From CAZWDO01 sp964632485 [NCBI: uncultured bacterium] (GTDB lineage: Bacteria; JAGOEH01), in the NCBI GenBank assembly GCA_964632485.1, contig CAZWDO010000012.1:59622-123621 (forward strand): a stretch of 64,000 nucleotides of DNA, read 5' to 3'. Positions 44,175 through 54,138 of this stretch are shown here, in pieces; position 1 is the stretch's first letter, and every line of letters starts with the position of its first letter. The position numbers and the translations under genes were made by a program. A model generated the notes under the pieces. That model had not been told where the DNA came from. It searched no databases and saw only the letters and a list, made by a program, of their open reading frames with translations.

Positions 44175-45884
44175 TTAATATGAATCCATTAGAGTGATTT
44201 TTATAGATAGTCCCGATAGTGATTGTACGAAATTATCAATCAACATCCATTTGAAGGTTTTTTTGTCCGCTTCATTAAGTTTTTCCAATACCAGCTCAAC
44301 CAATCCATCGAATGAGGAAGCTTGGAAATTGATTTGAACCTGATTGGTATTCTCCTTGAGTTTATCAACTGTTTTATGCTGGGGAAATACTGTGGTTATT
44401 TGTTGAATTAAACGGCTTCGCAGATCGTTTAATGCGTCTGGACCGAGAGGGTTTTGCCCTATATATATTGCCATATAATAATAACCCTTGGAATCCGAAT
44501 GAACGGCAATCCCGATTGTTGTCATTTGCGAATCGATCATGGACTGGTAATGGGCGGGACTCCGCAGTAGTCCGTTGAATGCTCGTTGAATAGAATTAGC
44601 CTGGGAAATGTTCTCTCTTAATGGTGGCATGATTTGGAATTGCTGCTGACGGCCCCCGGGATGTTCTTTATCGGGGGCAATATGGCTGCAAAATTCCTCT
44701 CGGGCCATTCTTTTGCTGTAATAATTGGCTAATCGGTTAAGTTTATCATCGTAACTTAATGGTGGATAATTTAAACGGGCTCGAATTTTATTGATTGTTT
44801 CAACTATTTTTGCGCGTGTCCGGAGTGAATCGCGAACTTCAGTTCCGGATTCAATGATTGGTAAATCTTCGCTAAGCAGCGGGAACAAAATTCCACAATA
44901 AAAAGGTAAATTGACCAAAGCCTCGCCTTCACTATCGTTGATTTCCAAACGGTAAACTCCTGTTTCTTTGAATTCGTAATCAAGGGAGGCGATTCCTGCT
45001 GGAACGAGTTTGATAACAGTTCCTCCCCAGGAAAATTTTTCTGCATTGTGATCAGTATTGAGTGGTATCTCTTCAACTGATCCCCTTGGGGTTGTGATAA
45101 AGCAAAGATTGCGAAAATGTTGCCCAATCTGGAAATGAAATTTTTTACGGCTGCCCGTAGGTATGTTTAAGGGGTTTTCATCCAACCACTTGACATTTTT
45201 TGATAGAGTTGTGGGTTCATAGGGTAATAATTCAATCATCTGATCATGGCGCATTTCCCATGAGCTGCAACAGGTGTACAAGCTTCCATCGAGCGAACGC
45301 GCCGTATTAATCCGCAAATGTGCGGTTCCGGGTTTCAATTGGCGCCAGAGTGTATCGTCAAATCGATAGGAACTGGGTGTATTGCTGATAATTTGGCGAA
45401 CACTTTTACCATTTTGCTCTATTTCAATCTCAATCAACTCATTCTGATTCATCCAATTTAGATCGACACCTTCACGGGTGATTGATAAATTTTTGAATGT
45501 AAAGGACTGGACAGGCAATCGTTCCTTTTTCGCCGGAGTTGCTGCTGTTAGAATCAATGACCCACAGGGAGTCTGATCAATTCTGATTGTAAGATAGTAA
45601 TAGCCCTCGAAAGGAAAGTCCAGCGGGAGTTCAAATCTACCGTCTTTAATCTGTATTTTCATGGCTTTTTCCCAGCGATTGTCAATAGTATATAAAAGGG
45701 CATAAACTATTTGGCCAGCGCTGTTTTTTAATAATTGGCTCTTAAAATAAAACCGTTCGCCAGGAGCGAAAACTTGAGGAAGCGGTTCATGCGAAATAAG
45801 GTTTAGCTCATTGAGTTTATTATCTCCATAAACAGATGCGCCAATAAGAACCCACAGACAAATTTGATAAAATTTTAAAGACAT
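44175..45884 (-). CDS. Secreted CAP-domain (SCP/PR1-like) protein
   Basis: A 569-residue exported protein with a signal peptide (about 1-20, ending SVYG). Residues about 20-350 are beta-rich and unrecognised, with features of stacked Ig-like or carbohydrate-binding folds. Residues about 360-490 are a CAP domain: IRARLNYPPLSYDDKLNRLA, MAREEFCSHIAPDKEHPGGR with the conserved His, RENIS, and RSPAHYQSMIDSQMTTIGI followed by YYMAIYIGQNP. A helical tail follows. Bacterial CAP proteins are secreted and of unclear enzymology. Ribosome site AAGGTGG; possible promoter TTGGTT-16-TATATT just upstream. Confidence 0.82.
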   Translation of the reverse strand: MSLKFYQICLWVLIGASVYGDNKLNELNLISHEPLPQVFAPGERFYFKSQLLKNSAGQIVYALLYTIDNRWEKAMKIQIKDGRFELPLDFPFEGYYYLTIRIDQTPCGSLILTAATPAKKERLPVQSFTFKNLSITREGVDLNWMNQNELIEIEIEQNGKSVRQIISNTPSSYRFDDTLWRQLKPGTAHLRINTARSLDGSLYTCCSSWEMRHDQMIELLPYEPTTLSKNVKWLDENPLNIPTGSRKKFHFQIGQHFRNLCFITTPRGSVEEIPLNTDHNAEKFSWGGTVIKLVPAGIASLDYEFKETGVYRLEINDSEGEALVNLPFYCGILFPLLSEDLPIIESGTEVRDSLRTRAKIVETINKIRARLNYPPLSYDDKLNRLANYYSKRMAREEFCSHIAPDKEHPGGRQQQFQIMPPLRENISQANSIQRAFNGLLRSPAHYQSMIDSQMTTIGIAVHSDSKGYYYMAIYIGQNPLGPDALNDLRSRLIQQITTVFPQHKTVDKLKENTNQVQINFQASSFDGLVELVLEKLNEADKKTFKWMLIDNFVQSLSGLSIKITLMDSY

Positions 45885-46463
45885 ACTGCCACCTTTTTTA
45901 AAAATTTGATTTATAATCCATTCATAATATATGGCAGATTAAAAAAAAACCAAGGAATTTATTATTTAAAGTCAGTCCACAAATTCTTTTTAATATCATG
46001 CCGGACTTGATCCAATATCCGCAGAAAATGTTAAATCCATTGTTTAACAACAGATTATTGATCCAGAAGCGGGGCTTGCATAAACTTGTTAATCATAATT
46101 CGAAGTATACTGAAAATAGTGCCTTTTTTGGACAGCCATTTTTAATCATAAAATTGCATTTAATGGTCATGGTTGTTTATTCCAGATAAGTTGTTTTTAT
46201 CATGTTTAGAACATTCGAGGCAAAAAATTCGTGATATTATGAATTAAAATTAAAGTTATTGACAATGAATAAAAAAAGTATATTATACTAATAAATGATT
46301 TGAAATCCATTCCTGCTATGTGGTTTTTTTTCTTTGTTAATAAAATTGTGGGATCCCTTCCGTTGGAGATTTTCCAGTTCTCCTGAAAGCGTAGAGAAAA
46401 TAGAAAAAATGTTTGAAAGGATTGGAGTATGGTGTTATTGTAAAGCGAATCCGGTGGTAACTT
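45885..46463. other. Divergent intergenic region before the hybrid kinase
   Basis: 579 AT-rich nt. A 63-codon open frame at 45998-46189 has no ribosome site, no similarity and poor codon use, so I do not call it. The right part holds the kinase promoter (46259-46286) and a leader of about 170 nt with a small hairpin GGAGA/TCTCC at 46365-46383. Nothing else is evident. Confidence 0.4.
46259..46286 (+). promoter_or_regulatory. Sigma70-type promoter of the hybrid kinase
   Basis: TTGACA (46259-46264), 16 bases, TATTAT (46281-46286); TATACT overlaps it at 46284-46289. Confidence 0.6.
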
Positions 46464-48956
46464 ATGAGAACTAAATCCATGATAGTATATACTGGAAGTA
46501 AACCGTTAAATAATTTGATGATTGAATTTACGGTTATATATCAAGTTTGGATATTATTAGTATTCCTCCTGGTGGCTCCGATTATGGGAGATGTACTTAC
46601 TTCGGAAGAACGCGCCTGGTTGGCTTGCCGCGGCAATATCATTCGGTTGGCTCCTGACCCCTATTTCCCTCCCCTGGAGTTTTTTGATGACCAGGGTCAA
46701 TATTGCGGACTTATTGCTGATTATTTTCAACTAATTGCTCAACGTTTGAATATCCATATTGAATATATTCGCTTGAACAGTTGGGATGATGTGATTCGTC
46801 AAGCGCGGGATAAAAAGATTGATGGGATTACTGCTGCTCAATTGACCCCGGACCGGCAATCATATTTACTTTATACGCATCCCCTGATGGATATTCCAAA
46901 TGTGATCATTCTCCCCCAGGAAAATACAAAAAACTACCGATTGGAGGAGATGAAGGATTTGACTATTGTATTAACCCGTGGAAATGCGATTCATGAATAT
47001 ATCGATCAAAATTTTCCCTATTTAAAAGTTCATCCAGTTGAAAATGATTTAACCGCTTTGTTTGAAGTATCCTTTAAACGAGCGGACGCAACCGTAGTCA
47101 ATCTGGCTATTGCCTCCTATTTAATTGAACGCTATGGTATCACCAATTTGCGGTTGGGAGGGGATTCAGGTCGCAAAAACATTTTGGCAATTGCGACACG
47201 TCGCGATTTGCCTATCCTTAACAAAATTATGGACAAGGGGTTGTATTTATTGCAAGCGGATGAGATGAAGAAAATTTATGATCGGTGGATTTCAATCCGC
47301 GCGGTTCCTTTTTATCGAAGTCGGATATTTTGGCAATATACAGGAATTATATCAGGTTTGATTTTTTTAGCATTGGGCGCTGTCGTTATGTGGAATCGGA
47401 CACTCAGTCACAAAGTGAGAGAACAAACCGATGAATTGCGGCAGGAATTAAAAGAACGACACAAGGTTGAGCAAGCATTACGGGAGAGTGAATCCACTTT
47501 GTTGGCTTTACTGAATTCACCGGCTGACCTGTTGATCGTTTTTGATTTGACTGGGCATATTGTCAGAGTAAACCGGACATTACAAGTTGCCTTGGACCTA
47601 AATGGTGTGGAAACTTTATCGAAAAGCATTGATCAGGTTTTTTCGACCGCTCTGGTTACACAATTATATAAGAAAGCGGGGGAGATATATACTACCGTAA
47701 AACCTTCGCGTTTTGAACATACTTTTCATGCCCGGCAATTCGATTGGGTTGTTTATCCCATTACCGACTGGGAGAATCGAGTTGTTAAAATTGCGGTAGT
47801 AGCCAGGGATATTACTGAATTGAAACACTATGAACAGGAAATATTTAAGATACAGCGTCTGGAATCTCTTGGAGTACTGGCGGGGGGGATTGCGCATGAC
47901 TTCAATAATTTTTTAACGGCTTTATTGGGAAATATCACCATGGCGCGAACATTGATGAAAGAAGAGTACTTAAAAGAAAAGATCAGTAATCTTCTATCGG
48001 ATGCTGAAAAAGCGATTGATCGCGCTAAAGGTATGACTTATCAACTACTCACCTTTGCAAAAGGGGGTATTCCTGTTAAACAGGTTTTGCGCGTCAATGA
48101 GCTGCTGGATGATTCCATCCATTTTGTTTTATCCGGTTCCAATATTATCTGTGAAACTCATTATGATGAAAATCTTAGGCTGATTGAAGCTGATGGAACT
48201 CAGCTAGCGCAGGTATTTAATAATATAATTTTGAATGCGCGACAGGCCATGCCTGATGGGGGAAAATTAGACATCCGCGCCAAAAATATTTTTTTGGCAG
48301 AAAATAATCTCTGGGGTTTAATTCCCGGGGAGTATATCTTTCTCGAATTTATCGATCAGGGCTGTGGTATTGATCCTCACGTAATATCAAAAATTTTCGA
48401 TCCCTTTTATACTACCAAAGATAAAGGCCATGGCTTAGGGTTATCGTCAGCGTACTCGATCATTGAAAAACACGGAGGGATTATCCAGGTGCAATCGGAA
48501 TTGAACATCGGAACTTCACTGCATATCTTTCTATATGTGGAACCAAACCTCCAGCTTAAACCGGAAACGACCTTTCAATTTATTGCTGGCGGTGATGGTA
48601 AAATTTTGGTGATGGATGATGATGAATTGATTTTGGCTACTTTAAAAGAAATATTGGAACATTACAACTATCAAGTCAAGACAACACTCAATGGGGAACA
48701 AGTTTTGGAAGCCTTTTCGCAAGACGCTTATGATTTAGTAATTTTAGATCTGACAATTCCGGGAGGAATGGGGGGTAAAGAGGTTATGAAATATTTGTTG
48801 GAACTCAATCCAGAGGTTAATGCGATTGTTTCCAGCGGGTATTCGAATGATCCAATTATGGCGGAATATGATCTCTATGGGTTTAAGGGCTGTATCCCAA
48901 AACCTTATCGGGTTGATCAACTATTAGAGGTGATCGAACAGGCGCTGCATGGCTGA
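46464..48956 (+). CDS. Hybrid sensor histidine kinase with periplasmic binding domain
   Basis: An 830-residue ligand-sensing kinase. After an N-terminal membrane segment (about 22-42) comes a family 3 solute-binding domain (about 50-270: IRLAPDPYFPPLEFFDDQGQ, DGITAAQLTPDR), a second membrane segment (about 285-310), a short coiled coil, a PAS domain (about 345-465), a HisKA domain with LAGGIAHDFNNFLTALLGNI (phospho-His near 477), a HATPase with NIILNARQAMPDGG and KGHGLGLSSAYSI, and a C-terminal receiver with KILVMDDDE and phospho-Asp near 761 in LVILDLTIPG. Start ATG 46464; ATG 46518 is an alternative with a tidier signal-anchor. Final output partner is unknown. Its end nearly abuts the convergent transporter gene. 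Confidence 0.9.
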   Translation: MRTKSMIVYTGSKPLNNLMIEFTVIYQVWILLVFLLVAPIMGDVLTSEERAWLACRGNIIRLAPDPYFPPLEFFDDQGQYCGLIADYFQLIAQRLNIHIEYIRLNSWDDVIRQARDKKIDGITAAQLTPDRQSYLLYTHPLMDIPNVIILPQENTKNYRLEEMKDLTIVLTRGNAIHEYIDQNFPYLKVHPVENDLTALFEVSFKRADATVVNLAIASYLIERYGITNLRLGGDSGRKNILAIATRRDLPILNKIMDKGLYLLQADEMKKIYDRWISIRAVPFYRSRIFWQYTGIISGLIFLALGAVVMWNRTLSHKVREQTDELRQELKERHKVEQALRESESTLLALLNSPADLLIVFDLTGHIVRVNRTLQVALDLNGVETLSKSIDQVFSTALVTQLYKKAGEIYTTVKPSRFEHTFHARQFDWVVYPITDWENRVVKIAVVARDITELKHYEQEIFKIQRLESLGVLAGGIAHDFNNFLTALLGNITMARTLMKEEYLKEKISNLLSDAEKAIDRAKGMTYQLLTFAKGGIPVKQVLRVNELLDDSIHFVLSGSNIICETHYDENLRLIEADGTQLAQVFNNIILNARQAMPDGGKLDIRAKNIFLAENNLWGLIPGEYIFLEFIDQGCGIDPHVISKIFDPFYTTKDKGHGLGLSSAYSIIEKHGGIIQVQSELNIGTSLHIFLYVEPNLQLKPETTFQFIAGGDGKILVMDDDELILATLKEILEHYNYQVKTTLNGEQVLEAFSQDAYDLVILDLTIPGGMGGKEVMKYLLELNPEVNAIVSSGYSNDPIMAEYDLYGFKGCIPKPYRVDQLLEVIEQALHG

Positions 48957-48960
48957 CCGT

Positions 48961-51111
48961 TCAAGAGAACAGGTTCGCATCACCAGTCGATGAAACGATC
49001 AGGACGCTTGGCAATCCTTCGGTTAATTCGTTAAATAATTGATGAAATTTTTGGTGATTATCGCCCGTGAGTATCGAGCCTAATAATATCAATGACGACG
49101 CATGAGAATGTTTGCAGATGGTTGCCTGGATAGATTGTTGCAATTGGATGATTTGTATTTCGGCATTGATACGAGCGGCTTCCATCAGGTTGCTGAGCTC
49201 GAGATGAGCGGCTTCCTCATCAGAATCTTTGGGTATGGCGCGTAATAGGCGGATGGAACTATTGGTCCAATCCGGATGACAACTAATCAGATAAGCAAGA
49301 ATGACTAACAATGAGCCATTCTTTTCCCCTCGCCACCATAAGTCGATGGTTTTGGGGCGGCTGGCTGCCGGCAATCCACGATTGATAAAAAAGAGCACGC
49401 TGTAATGGAGCGATAATCCTAAACGCGCTAATTGATAATAAGGTTCTAATAAATCGCTTGTTTCCTGCCAGGGCAGCAAAAGCAGATTGGGTTTGAGTGG
49501 ATTGAGCGAAACACTTTGGATTACGGCTGTTTGAGTTTCGTGAATGTCATGGTAAACAACGGCCTCCGGGAATATGTCGAATTGATTTTTTTTTATGACT
49601 TCATCCATTCGCATCAGTTGGGTTGAGCGAACAGCGGCGATTGTTTGTCCTTTTGACGACGGGATGAATGCGATCCATTGAGCCAAACCGTGTTTGCCCG
49701 TAAGCAGGTCAGCTATCGTTAGCATAGAAACTTCGGCGTTGGCGCGATGATTGATGAGTAATAACGTTGGCCGCCAGTTTTTGGGATGGAGAGGCAAATG
49801 GCTGAGATTGTTCAGGTTTTTCCGGATGTTCTGATAGACAAAACCGCGTCTGGCATCACCGTAATTTACCTTTAATTCTTTACGACTCAAATATATAAAG
49901 AGTAGTGTTATAATAGCGACCGCAGCAACAGCGGCGCCAAAACTGATGAGAGTGGCGGTAAAAAAGCAGGCAACCGTGCCCAACAGCGCGGTACTCCAAT
50001 GGAAAAATTTAAACCGCGGGCGAAAAGATGGATTGGAGCCAAAGGATTCAACAAATCCAGCCAGATTGACAATTCCATAAGCATAGAGGAAAAAAATTGT
50101 AACGATCGCAGCAACGGCATTCAATGCAGCCCCTCCCTCTCCCTGACCAGCAAAACCAATTACTCCCAACGAGATTAACAAAGTCATCAACATTGCATGC
50201 CGCGGTTCGTCTCCTTTCTGTGAACCTTGGGAGAAGGTTCCCAATAATTCGATAATGCGGTCGCGGGATAACGCCTGAAGGATTCTTGGCGCGCCCATCA
50301 TTGAACCTAAAGCGCTGGATAGAGTCGCGGCAAAAACTCCCAATATCACGAAAAATTTTAAGTCAAAAAGCGCAAACTCCTGCAAAGTCTGAAAGGGAAA
50401 GGCGATAAGACGTGTATAAGTATCCACGCCTCCCATGATAAGTATTTGAAGAGAATAAATGATAAATCCGGTCGCAATGGCCAGCAGCGTGCCTCTGGGT
50501 AAGGATTGTACTGGGTTTTTCAGATCCCCTGACATGTTGACTCCGGCCATGATGCCGGTAACCGCCGGGAAATATATTGCAAATAATTTCCAGAAACTAA
50601 ACCCGGGGAGATAATGGGGGGAACTGTTAATCCTGAATAATTCAGAATTGAAGCGCTGCGCCATACCGATCATAAACGTAGCGATCGACAATCCCAATAC
50701 CAACATAATCAAATATTGAGTTCGGATCGCCCATGATGCGCCAATGTAAGTGATAAAGAAAAGTGTGAAACAAACTCCCAGATTGATAAAAAAATAGTAA
50801 GGTTGCCAAAGGGGAAACGTGATGACCAGCGCTTCAGTAAATCCTAATATATAGAACGGTACCGATAGCGCTTGAGCGGCATAAAGCGCTAATCCGATCG
50901 CCCCGCCGAATTTCGGTCCCAAAACGCGGGAAATGATGTAATAAGCGCCTCCCCCCTTGACCGTAATGTTTGTGGCAATAGCGGAAATTGAAAGTCCGGT
51001 AAAAAAAGTAATGCTGTTCGCTAGCAAAAGAATTAAAAAGGCATTATAAATCCCGGATTGTCCAATGACGTATCCGGCGCGCATAAACATGATAACACCC
51101 AGAATTGTCAA
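48961..51111 (-). CDS. SLC12-type amino acid / cation-chloride permease, N-terminus frameshifted
   Basis: A many-pass membrane transporter of the APC superfamily, cation-chloride-cotransporter-like: TILGVIMFMRAGYVIGQSG, TVKGGGAYYIISRVLGPKFG and YFPAVTGIMAGVNMSGDLKN. About 430 residues of membrane domain are followed by a cytoplasmic region of about 280 residues with two alpha/beta modules (LLINHRANAEVSMLTIADLL). The uninterrupted frame can only begin at a TTG at 51111, inside the first conserved motif. The true beginning is in another frame just upstream (see 51112-51191). Last gene of the ATPase-HAD-TatD operon. Ion and substrate unknown. Confidence 0.85.
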   Translation of the reverse strand: MTILGVIMFMRAGYVIGQSGIYNAFLILLLANSITFFTGLSISAIATNITVKGGGAYYIISRVLGPKFGGAIGLALYAAQALSVPFYILGFTEALVITFPLWQPYYFFINLGVCFTLFFITYIGASWAIRTQYLIMLVLGLSIATFMIGMAQRFNSELFRINSSPHYLPGFSFWKLFAIYFPAVTGIMAGVNMSGDLKNPVQSLPRGTLLAIATGFIIYSLQILIMGGVDTYTRLIAFPFQTLQEFALFDLKFFVILGVFAATLSSALGSMMGAPRILQALSRDRIIELLGTFSQGSQKGDEPRHAMLMTLLISLGVIGFAGQGEGGAALNAVAAIVTIFFLYAYGIVNLAGFVESFGSNPSFRPRFKFFHWSTALLGTVACFFTATLISFGAAVAAVAIITLLFIYLSRKELKVNYGDARRGFVYQNIRKNLNNLSHLPLHPKNWRPTLLLINHRANAEVSMLTIADLLTGKHGLAQWIAFIPSSKGQTIAAVRSTQLMRMDEVIKKNQFDIFPEAVVYHDIHETQTAVIQSVSLNPLKPNLLLLPWQETSDLLEPYYQLARLGLSLHYSVLFFINRGLPAASRPKTIDLWWRGEKNGSLLVILAYLISCHPDWTNSSIRLLRAIPKDSDEEAAHLELSNLMEAARINAEIQIIQLQQSIQATICKHSHASSLILLGSILTGDNHQKFHQLFNELTEGLPSVLIVSSTGDANLFS

Positions 51112-51191
51112 AACTGAAGGTGTGTAAACGCCTCCAAACGTACTGAATTTATTCTTTTGCGATGATTCTGATTTGGTTCCGCCAGGGTCAT
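51112..51191 (-). other. 5' end of the SLC12-type gene in a shifted frame
   Basis: An ATG at 51191-51189 overlaps the TatD stop as ATGA, the coupling style used elsewhere in this operon. Reading from it gives MTLAEPNQNHRK and then runs out of frame. Adding one A to the A4 run (51158-51155 on the minus strand) continues as KNKFSTFGGVYTPSVLTILG, exactly the conserved family N-terminus. A one-base loss, real or from assembly, is therefore very likely. Confidence 0.8.
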
Positions 51192-52009
51192 GGTGTATTG
51201 GGTTCTTTTATGAGGGTTTGGTTAAGTTTGGCTGCCGATTGTTTAAAAAACAGCCGGCAAAAATTTTTATAAATGATCGAACTCATTTCTTGAAGCGCTA
51301 TTTCACGGGTTGCCGCAGCCTTTTGATAGATATGCTCAAGGTAATGGGGATAATTAATTTCTCCTTCAAAGCGGAATGGTTTGATATAGGGGGCATCAGT
51401 TTCCAGGAGTAGCCGTTCCATGGGTATTGCGCGAAGCTTGGCTTGCAATTGAAGGGCGCGGGGGGAGATGAAGGCGGCGCTGAAACTGAAATATGTATTA
51501 TAGCTCAAAAATTCGTGAATTAATTCAATGGGGCCGGAAAAAGAGTGGAAGATAAAAGTCAGGGATTTTAAACGGGGGATGCGGCGAAGAAGCTGAGCAA
51601 ATTCGTAATAGCTTTTCCTTAAATGCAGGATTAGTGGAATTTGAAATGATTCTGCCCATTCGCATTGACGCAGAAAAAGAAAGGTTTGTTCGCTTCGATT
51701 ATGCTGGCCGTCATAAAAATCGAGTCCACATTCCCCAATCGCTACGGGGGTTGCCGTTTGAAGCATTGTTTCCATCTCCGGAATTAAAGTTTGCGCTTTC
51801 GCTGTATCGAACGGATGTATCCCAATAGAATATAAAATTCTCTGATATGTTTGATGTAGCTGTTTGTGAAACTGAACGGACATCGGATCCAAAGCTGAGG
51901 ATATCCAATAACCGATTCCCCGTTCCGCCCCCAGAGCGACTAATTGATCCAGAGTTGAATGGTAACGTTCGTCATCCCAATGGCAATGGAGGTCAGTATA
52001 AATGTGCAT
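51188..52009 (-). CDS. TatD-family metal-dependent hydrolase / DNase
   Basis: A 273-residue TIM-barrel hydrolase. Metal-site motifs are YTDLHCHWDDERYH at the start, SIGIHPFDTAKA, AIGECGLDFYDG, LILHLRKSYYEF, FIFHSFSGPIELI and LLLETDAPYIKPFRFEGEIN. TatD proteins are 3'-5' exonucleases or related hydrolases; length is normal. The gene overlaps the upstream HAD gene by 17 nt and its stop overlaps the probable ATG of the transporter. Confidence 0.9.
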   Translation of the reverse strand: MHIYTDLHCHWDDERYHSTLDQLVALGAERGIGYWISSALDPMSVQFHKQLHQTYQRILYSIGIHPFDTAKAQTLIPEMETMLQTATPVAIGECGLDFYDGQHNRSEQTFLFLRQCEWAESFQIPLILHLRKSYYEFAQLLRRIPRLKSLTFIFHSFSGPIELIHEFLSYNTYFSFSAAFISPRALQLQAKLRAIPMERLLLETDAPYIKPFRFEGEINYPHYLEHIYQKAAATREIALQEMSSIIYKNFCRLFFKQSAAKLNQTLIKEPNTP

Positions 52010-52628
52010 ACAATCCGCTCAGATGGTGGATTGATTGTAAATGGAAATCGGGTTCACCAGAAAAATCCGGACTTACCAGTACGGTTGTGAGACCGAGATT
52101 TTTAGCGGCGCTCAAATAGGGCCAAAGATCATCAAACATAATAAATTGATGGGGATGAGCCGAATTTTGGATCAAATGCATGATTTTTTGATAACTTTCT
52201 TCATGGTACTTATTGCGAAGTTCCATTGTCACTACATCAAAAACAGCGATGAAGAGATCATCCACACCCAAAGCCTGTAAAACCGTTTCTGCATAGGGCG
52301 TGTAGGAATTGGTGAGAATATACTTGGGCTGCTCAATCGCCAGCAAATGCTCTCTTAGCAAGGGATCACGGGCGGGTAGCGTATCGTCGGGAATATCATG
52401 GACGTATTGCAAAAAGTGAAGCGGATCAATTTGGTAATCTTTCATTAATCCTGCCATGGTTGTTCCATATTCAAGGCAATAATGCCGGCGGGTTTTTTTG
52501 GCAGATTCTTCAGTCAAGTCAAAGCATTCGACCATATAGTGGGTCATGCGACGGTCCACTTCCGTGAGCGGCCCTTTTTGCGGCAAATAAAGTGTATTGT
52601 CTAAATCAAACAAAAAATAATCGATCAT
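51993..52628 (-). CDS. HAD-family hydrolase, pyrimidine 5'-nucleotidase-like
   Basis: A 211-residue HAD phosphatase of the Sdt1/pyrimidine 5'-nucleotidase subgroup. Motif I is FLFDLDNTLYLPQKGP with the nucleophile Asp, motif II is YILTNSYTPYAETVLQALGV, motif III is the Lys in KYHEESYQKIM and motif IV is FIMFDDLWPYLSAAKNLG. The helical cap contains HYCLEYGTTMAGLMKDYQ, typical of the subgroup. It overlaps the ATPase gene upstream by 4 nt (ATGA). Expected role: dephosphorylation of nucleotides or damaged metabolites. Confidence 0.87.
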   Translation of the reverse strand: MIDYFLFDLDNTLYLPQKGPLTEVDRRMTHYMVECFDLTEESAKKTRRHYCLEYGTTMAGLMKDYQIDPLHFLQYVHDIPDDTLPARDPLLREHLLAIEQPKYILTNSYTPYAETVLQALGVDDLFIAVFDVVTMELRNKYHEESYQKIMHLIQNSAHPHQFIMFDDLWPYLSAAKNLGLTTVLVSPDFSGEPDFHLQSIHHLSGLYAHLY

Positions 52629-54079
52629 AACCCTAATTTATATATAATTTTTTTAAAGTCAAGGGTTGTTTCACTTTTTGGGTAATTTTGAGTAAAAGGA
52701 ATAAAGTTTTTTATAGATTGGGAAAAATTTTGGTCTTCCCGGATAAAGCCTGCGTAATGAACATCAAGATTTAAAAATTTAAGGGCATATTGAATTACGG
52801 CCTGGGCATAATTAATATCGCTTGAATGGCGCATCCGGTTGAGAATCAGGTGGATTTTAAACGCTGCTATTTGCTGTCTGATTTGTTGGAAATTTTGGGG
52901 TGAAAATTTTTCCAATGCCATAAAAAAGTCTTTTAAGTTGCGAATTTTAATATCTTTAGGATCAATCAGCCGTTGGAATAAAGCCTGCAATTCTTTTTCA
53001 TGCCGAATTAATGGATGGAAAGAAAGCTCCCTGAAAACTGATTTTTTTATAAATGTGCTAACATTTTCAATGGCGGTCGGTTCAGGACTGATTATCATTA
53101 TTCCTTCGCGGGCAAAACGGAAAAAATCAATGACATTATAGGTTGAGCCAGAACCTAAATCCAGAAAGATGTAATCAGCCTGAAGACGCTGTATATGATT
53201 GATCAGTTTTCGTTTTTGCGTATAGGGCAGGTTGGCCAGCTCGAGAATATCCTTGGCTCCTGAAATGAATTTCAAGTTGGGCTGACTGGTATCGATCAGG
53301 GTGTTCGATAAATTCTGAATGTCTCCATAGAGAAAATCATTCAGGGATACGGGTGGGTATTTTATACCCAGACATGTATGCAAATTTGCCGCCCCGAGGT
53401 CCACATCAATAACAATGACCCGTTTCCCCTGGCCAGCTAAAATGAATGAAAGGTTAGCTACCACTGAAGTCTTGCCCGTACCTCCTTTACTTCCGCCAAA
53501 AGCGATAAATCGGGAGGAATGTTTAGCCAGTTCCTGAAATGGATTCCCGAAATCAATTTCTGAATAATCCGATTCTTCTGGCTCTAACGCTGGAATTGTA
53601 ATCCGCTTCAGTGGCATCTCCAACATGGCTTTCCGTAGCGATTCCGTGATTTCAAATTGCTCAAAACTGCCGGGATTATGCAGGACTTCCCGTTCCAGCA
53701 AAGCTTTTTCATGGAGAAAATTTTTTAATGCGTCAAGGATGGAGATGCAGCGTTGCCTTAATCCACCAAATTTTTTGTCCATTTCCATTTGAATTTCCGG
53801 CGCCAGGCTTAGTTTTGCATATTCCATTTGTTTGAGACTGAACTGAATCTGCGACAACCAGTAATGAAGTTGCTTGGATTCCTGTTCCGGGATGATGGGA
53901 GTTGATAACAACGGACGCAGGATTTGGTAAAGCTGTTCGTGGCTTTTCTCAAGCTGAGCCAAACTATTTTGAAAAGCTGAAGACAAAGTTGATTCATCCT
54001 GTATCGGCTCATTTAACTCATGCGTTAATGCGATTATTTCTAAAAAAAGTTCTTCTAAAAGTCGATGACGGGTTCGCAA
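52625..54079 (-). CDS. ParA/MinD-family ATPase with N-terminal helical extension
   Basis: A 484-residue deviant-Walker ATPase. Residues about 1-165 are helical and coiled-coil-like. The ATPase domain begins near 190 with GGSKGGTGKTSVVANLSFIL (Walker A with the signature Lys), then VIVIDVDLGAANLHTCLGI (Walker A'), and IFLDLGSGSTYNVIDFFRFA (Walker B). Relatives include FlhG/FleN- and MinD-like proteins that position machinery. The called start is a TTG at 54079 with GGAGG 6 nt upstream; an ATG with a stronger ribosome site lies in another frame at 54192 and could be the real start if one base is missing. It heads an operon with HAD, TatD and transporter genes. Confidence 0.85.
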   Translation of the reverse strand: MRTRHRLLEELFLEIIALTHELNEPIQDESTLSSAFQNSLAQLEKSHEQLYQILRPLLSTPIIPEQESKQLHYWLSQIQFSLKQMEYAKLSLAPEIQMEMDKKFGGLRQRCISILDALKNFLHEKALLEREVLHNPGSFEQFEITESLRKAMLEMPLKRITIPALEPEESDYSEIDFGNPFQELAKHSSRFIAFGGSKGGTGKTSVVANLSFILAGQGKRVIVIDVDLGAANLHTCLGIKYPPVSLNDFLYGDIQNLSNTLIDTSQPNLKFISGAKDILELANLPYTQKRKLINHIQRLQADYIFLDLGSGSTYNVIDFFRFAREGIMIISPEPTAIENVSTFIKKSVFRELSFHPLIRHEKELQALFQRLIDPKDIKIRNLKDFFMALEKFSPQNFQQIRQQIAAFKIHLILNRMRHSSDINYAQAVIQYALKFLNLDVHYAGFIREDQNFSQSIKNFIPFTQNYPKSETTLDFKKIIYKLGL

Positions 54080-54138
54080 TAGTGCCTCCGTGTTTGTTTT
54101 TTTAAAAAGTATGCATTTTCTATGCCTTAGCTCATCTT

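Noticed and set aside
45998-46189. 63-codon open frame before the hybrid kinase
   Set aside because: No ribosome site, low-complexity AT-driven composition and no family features.
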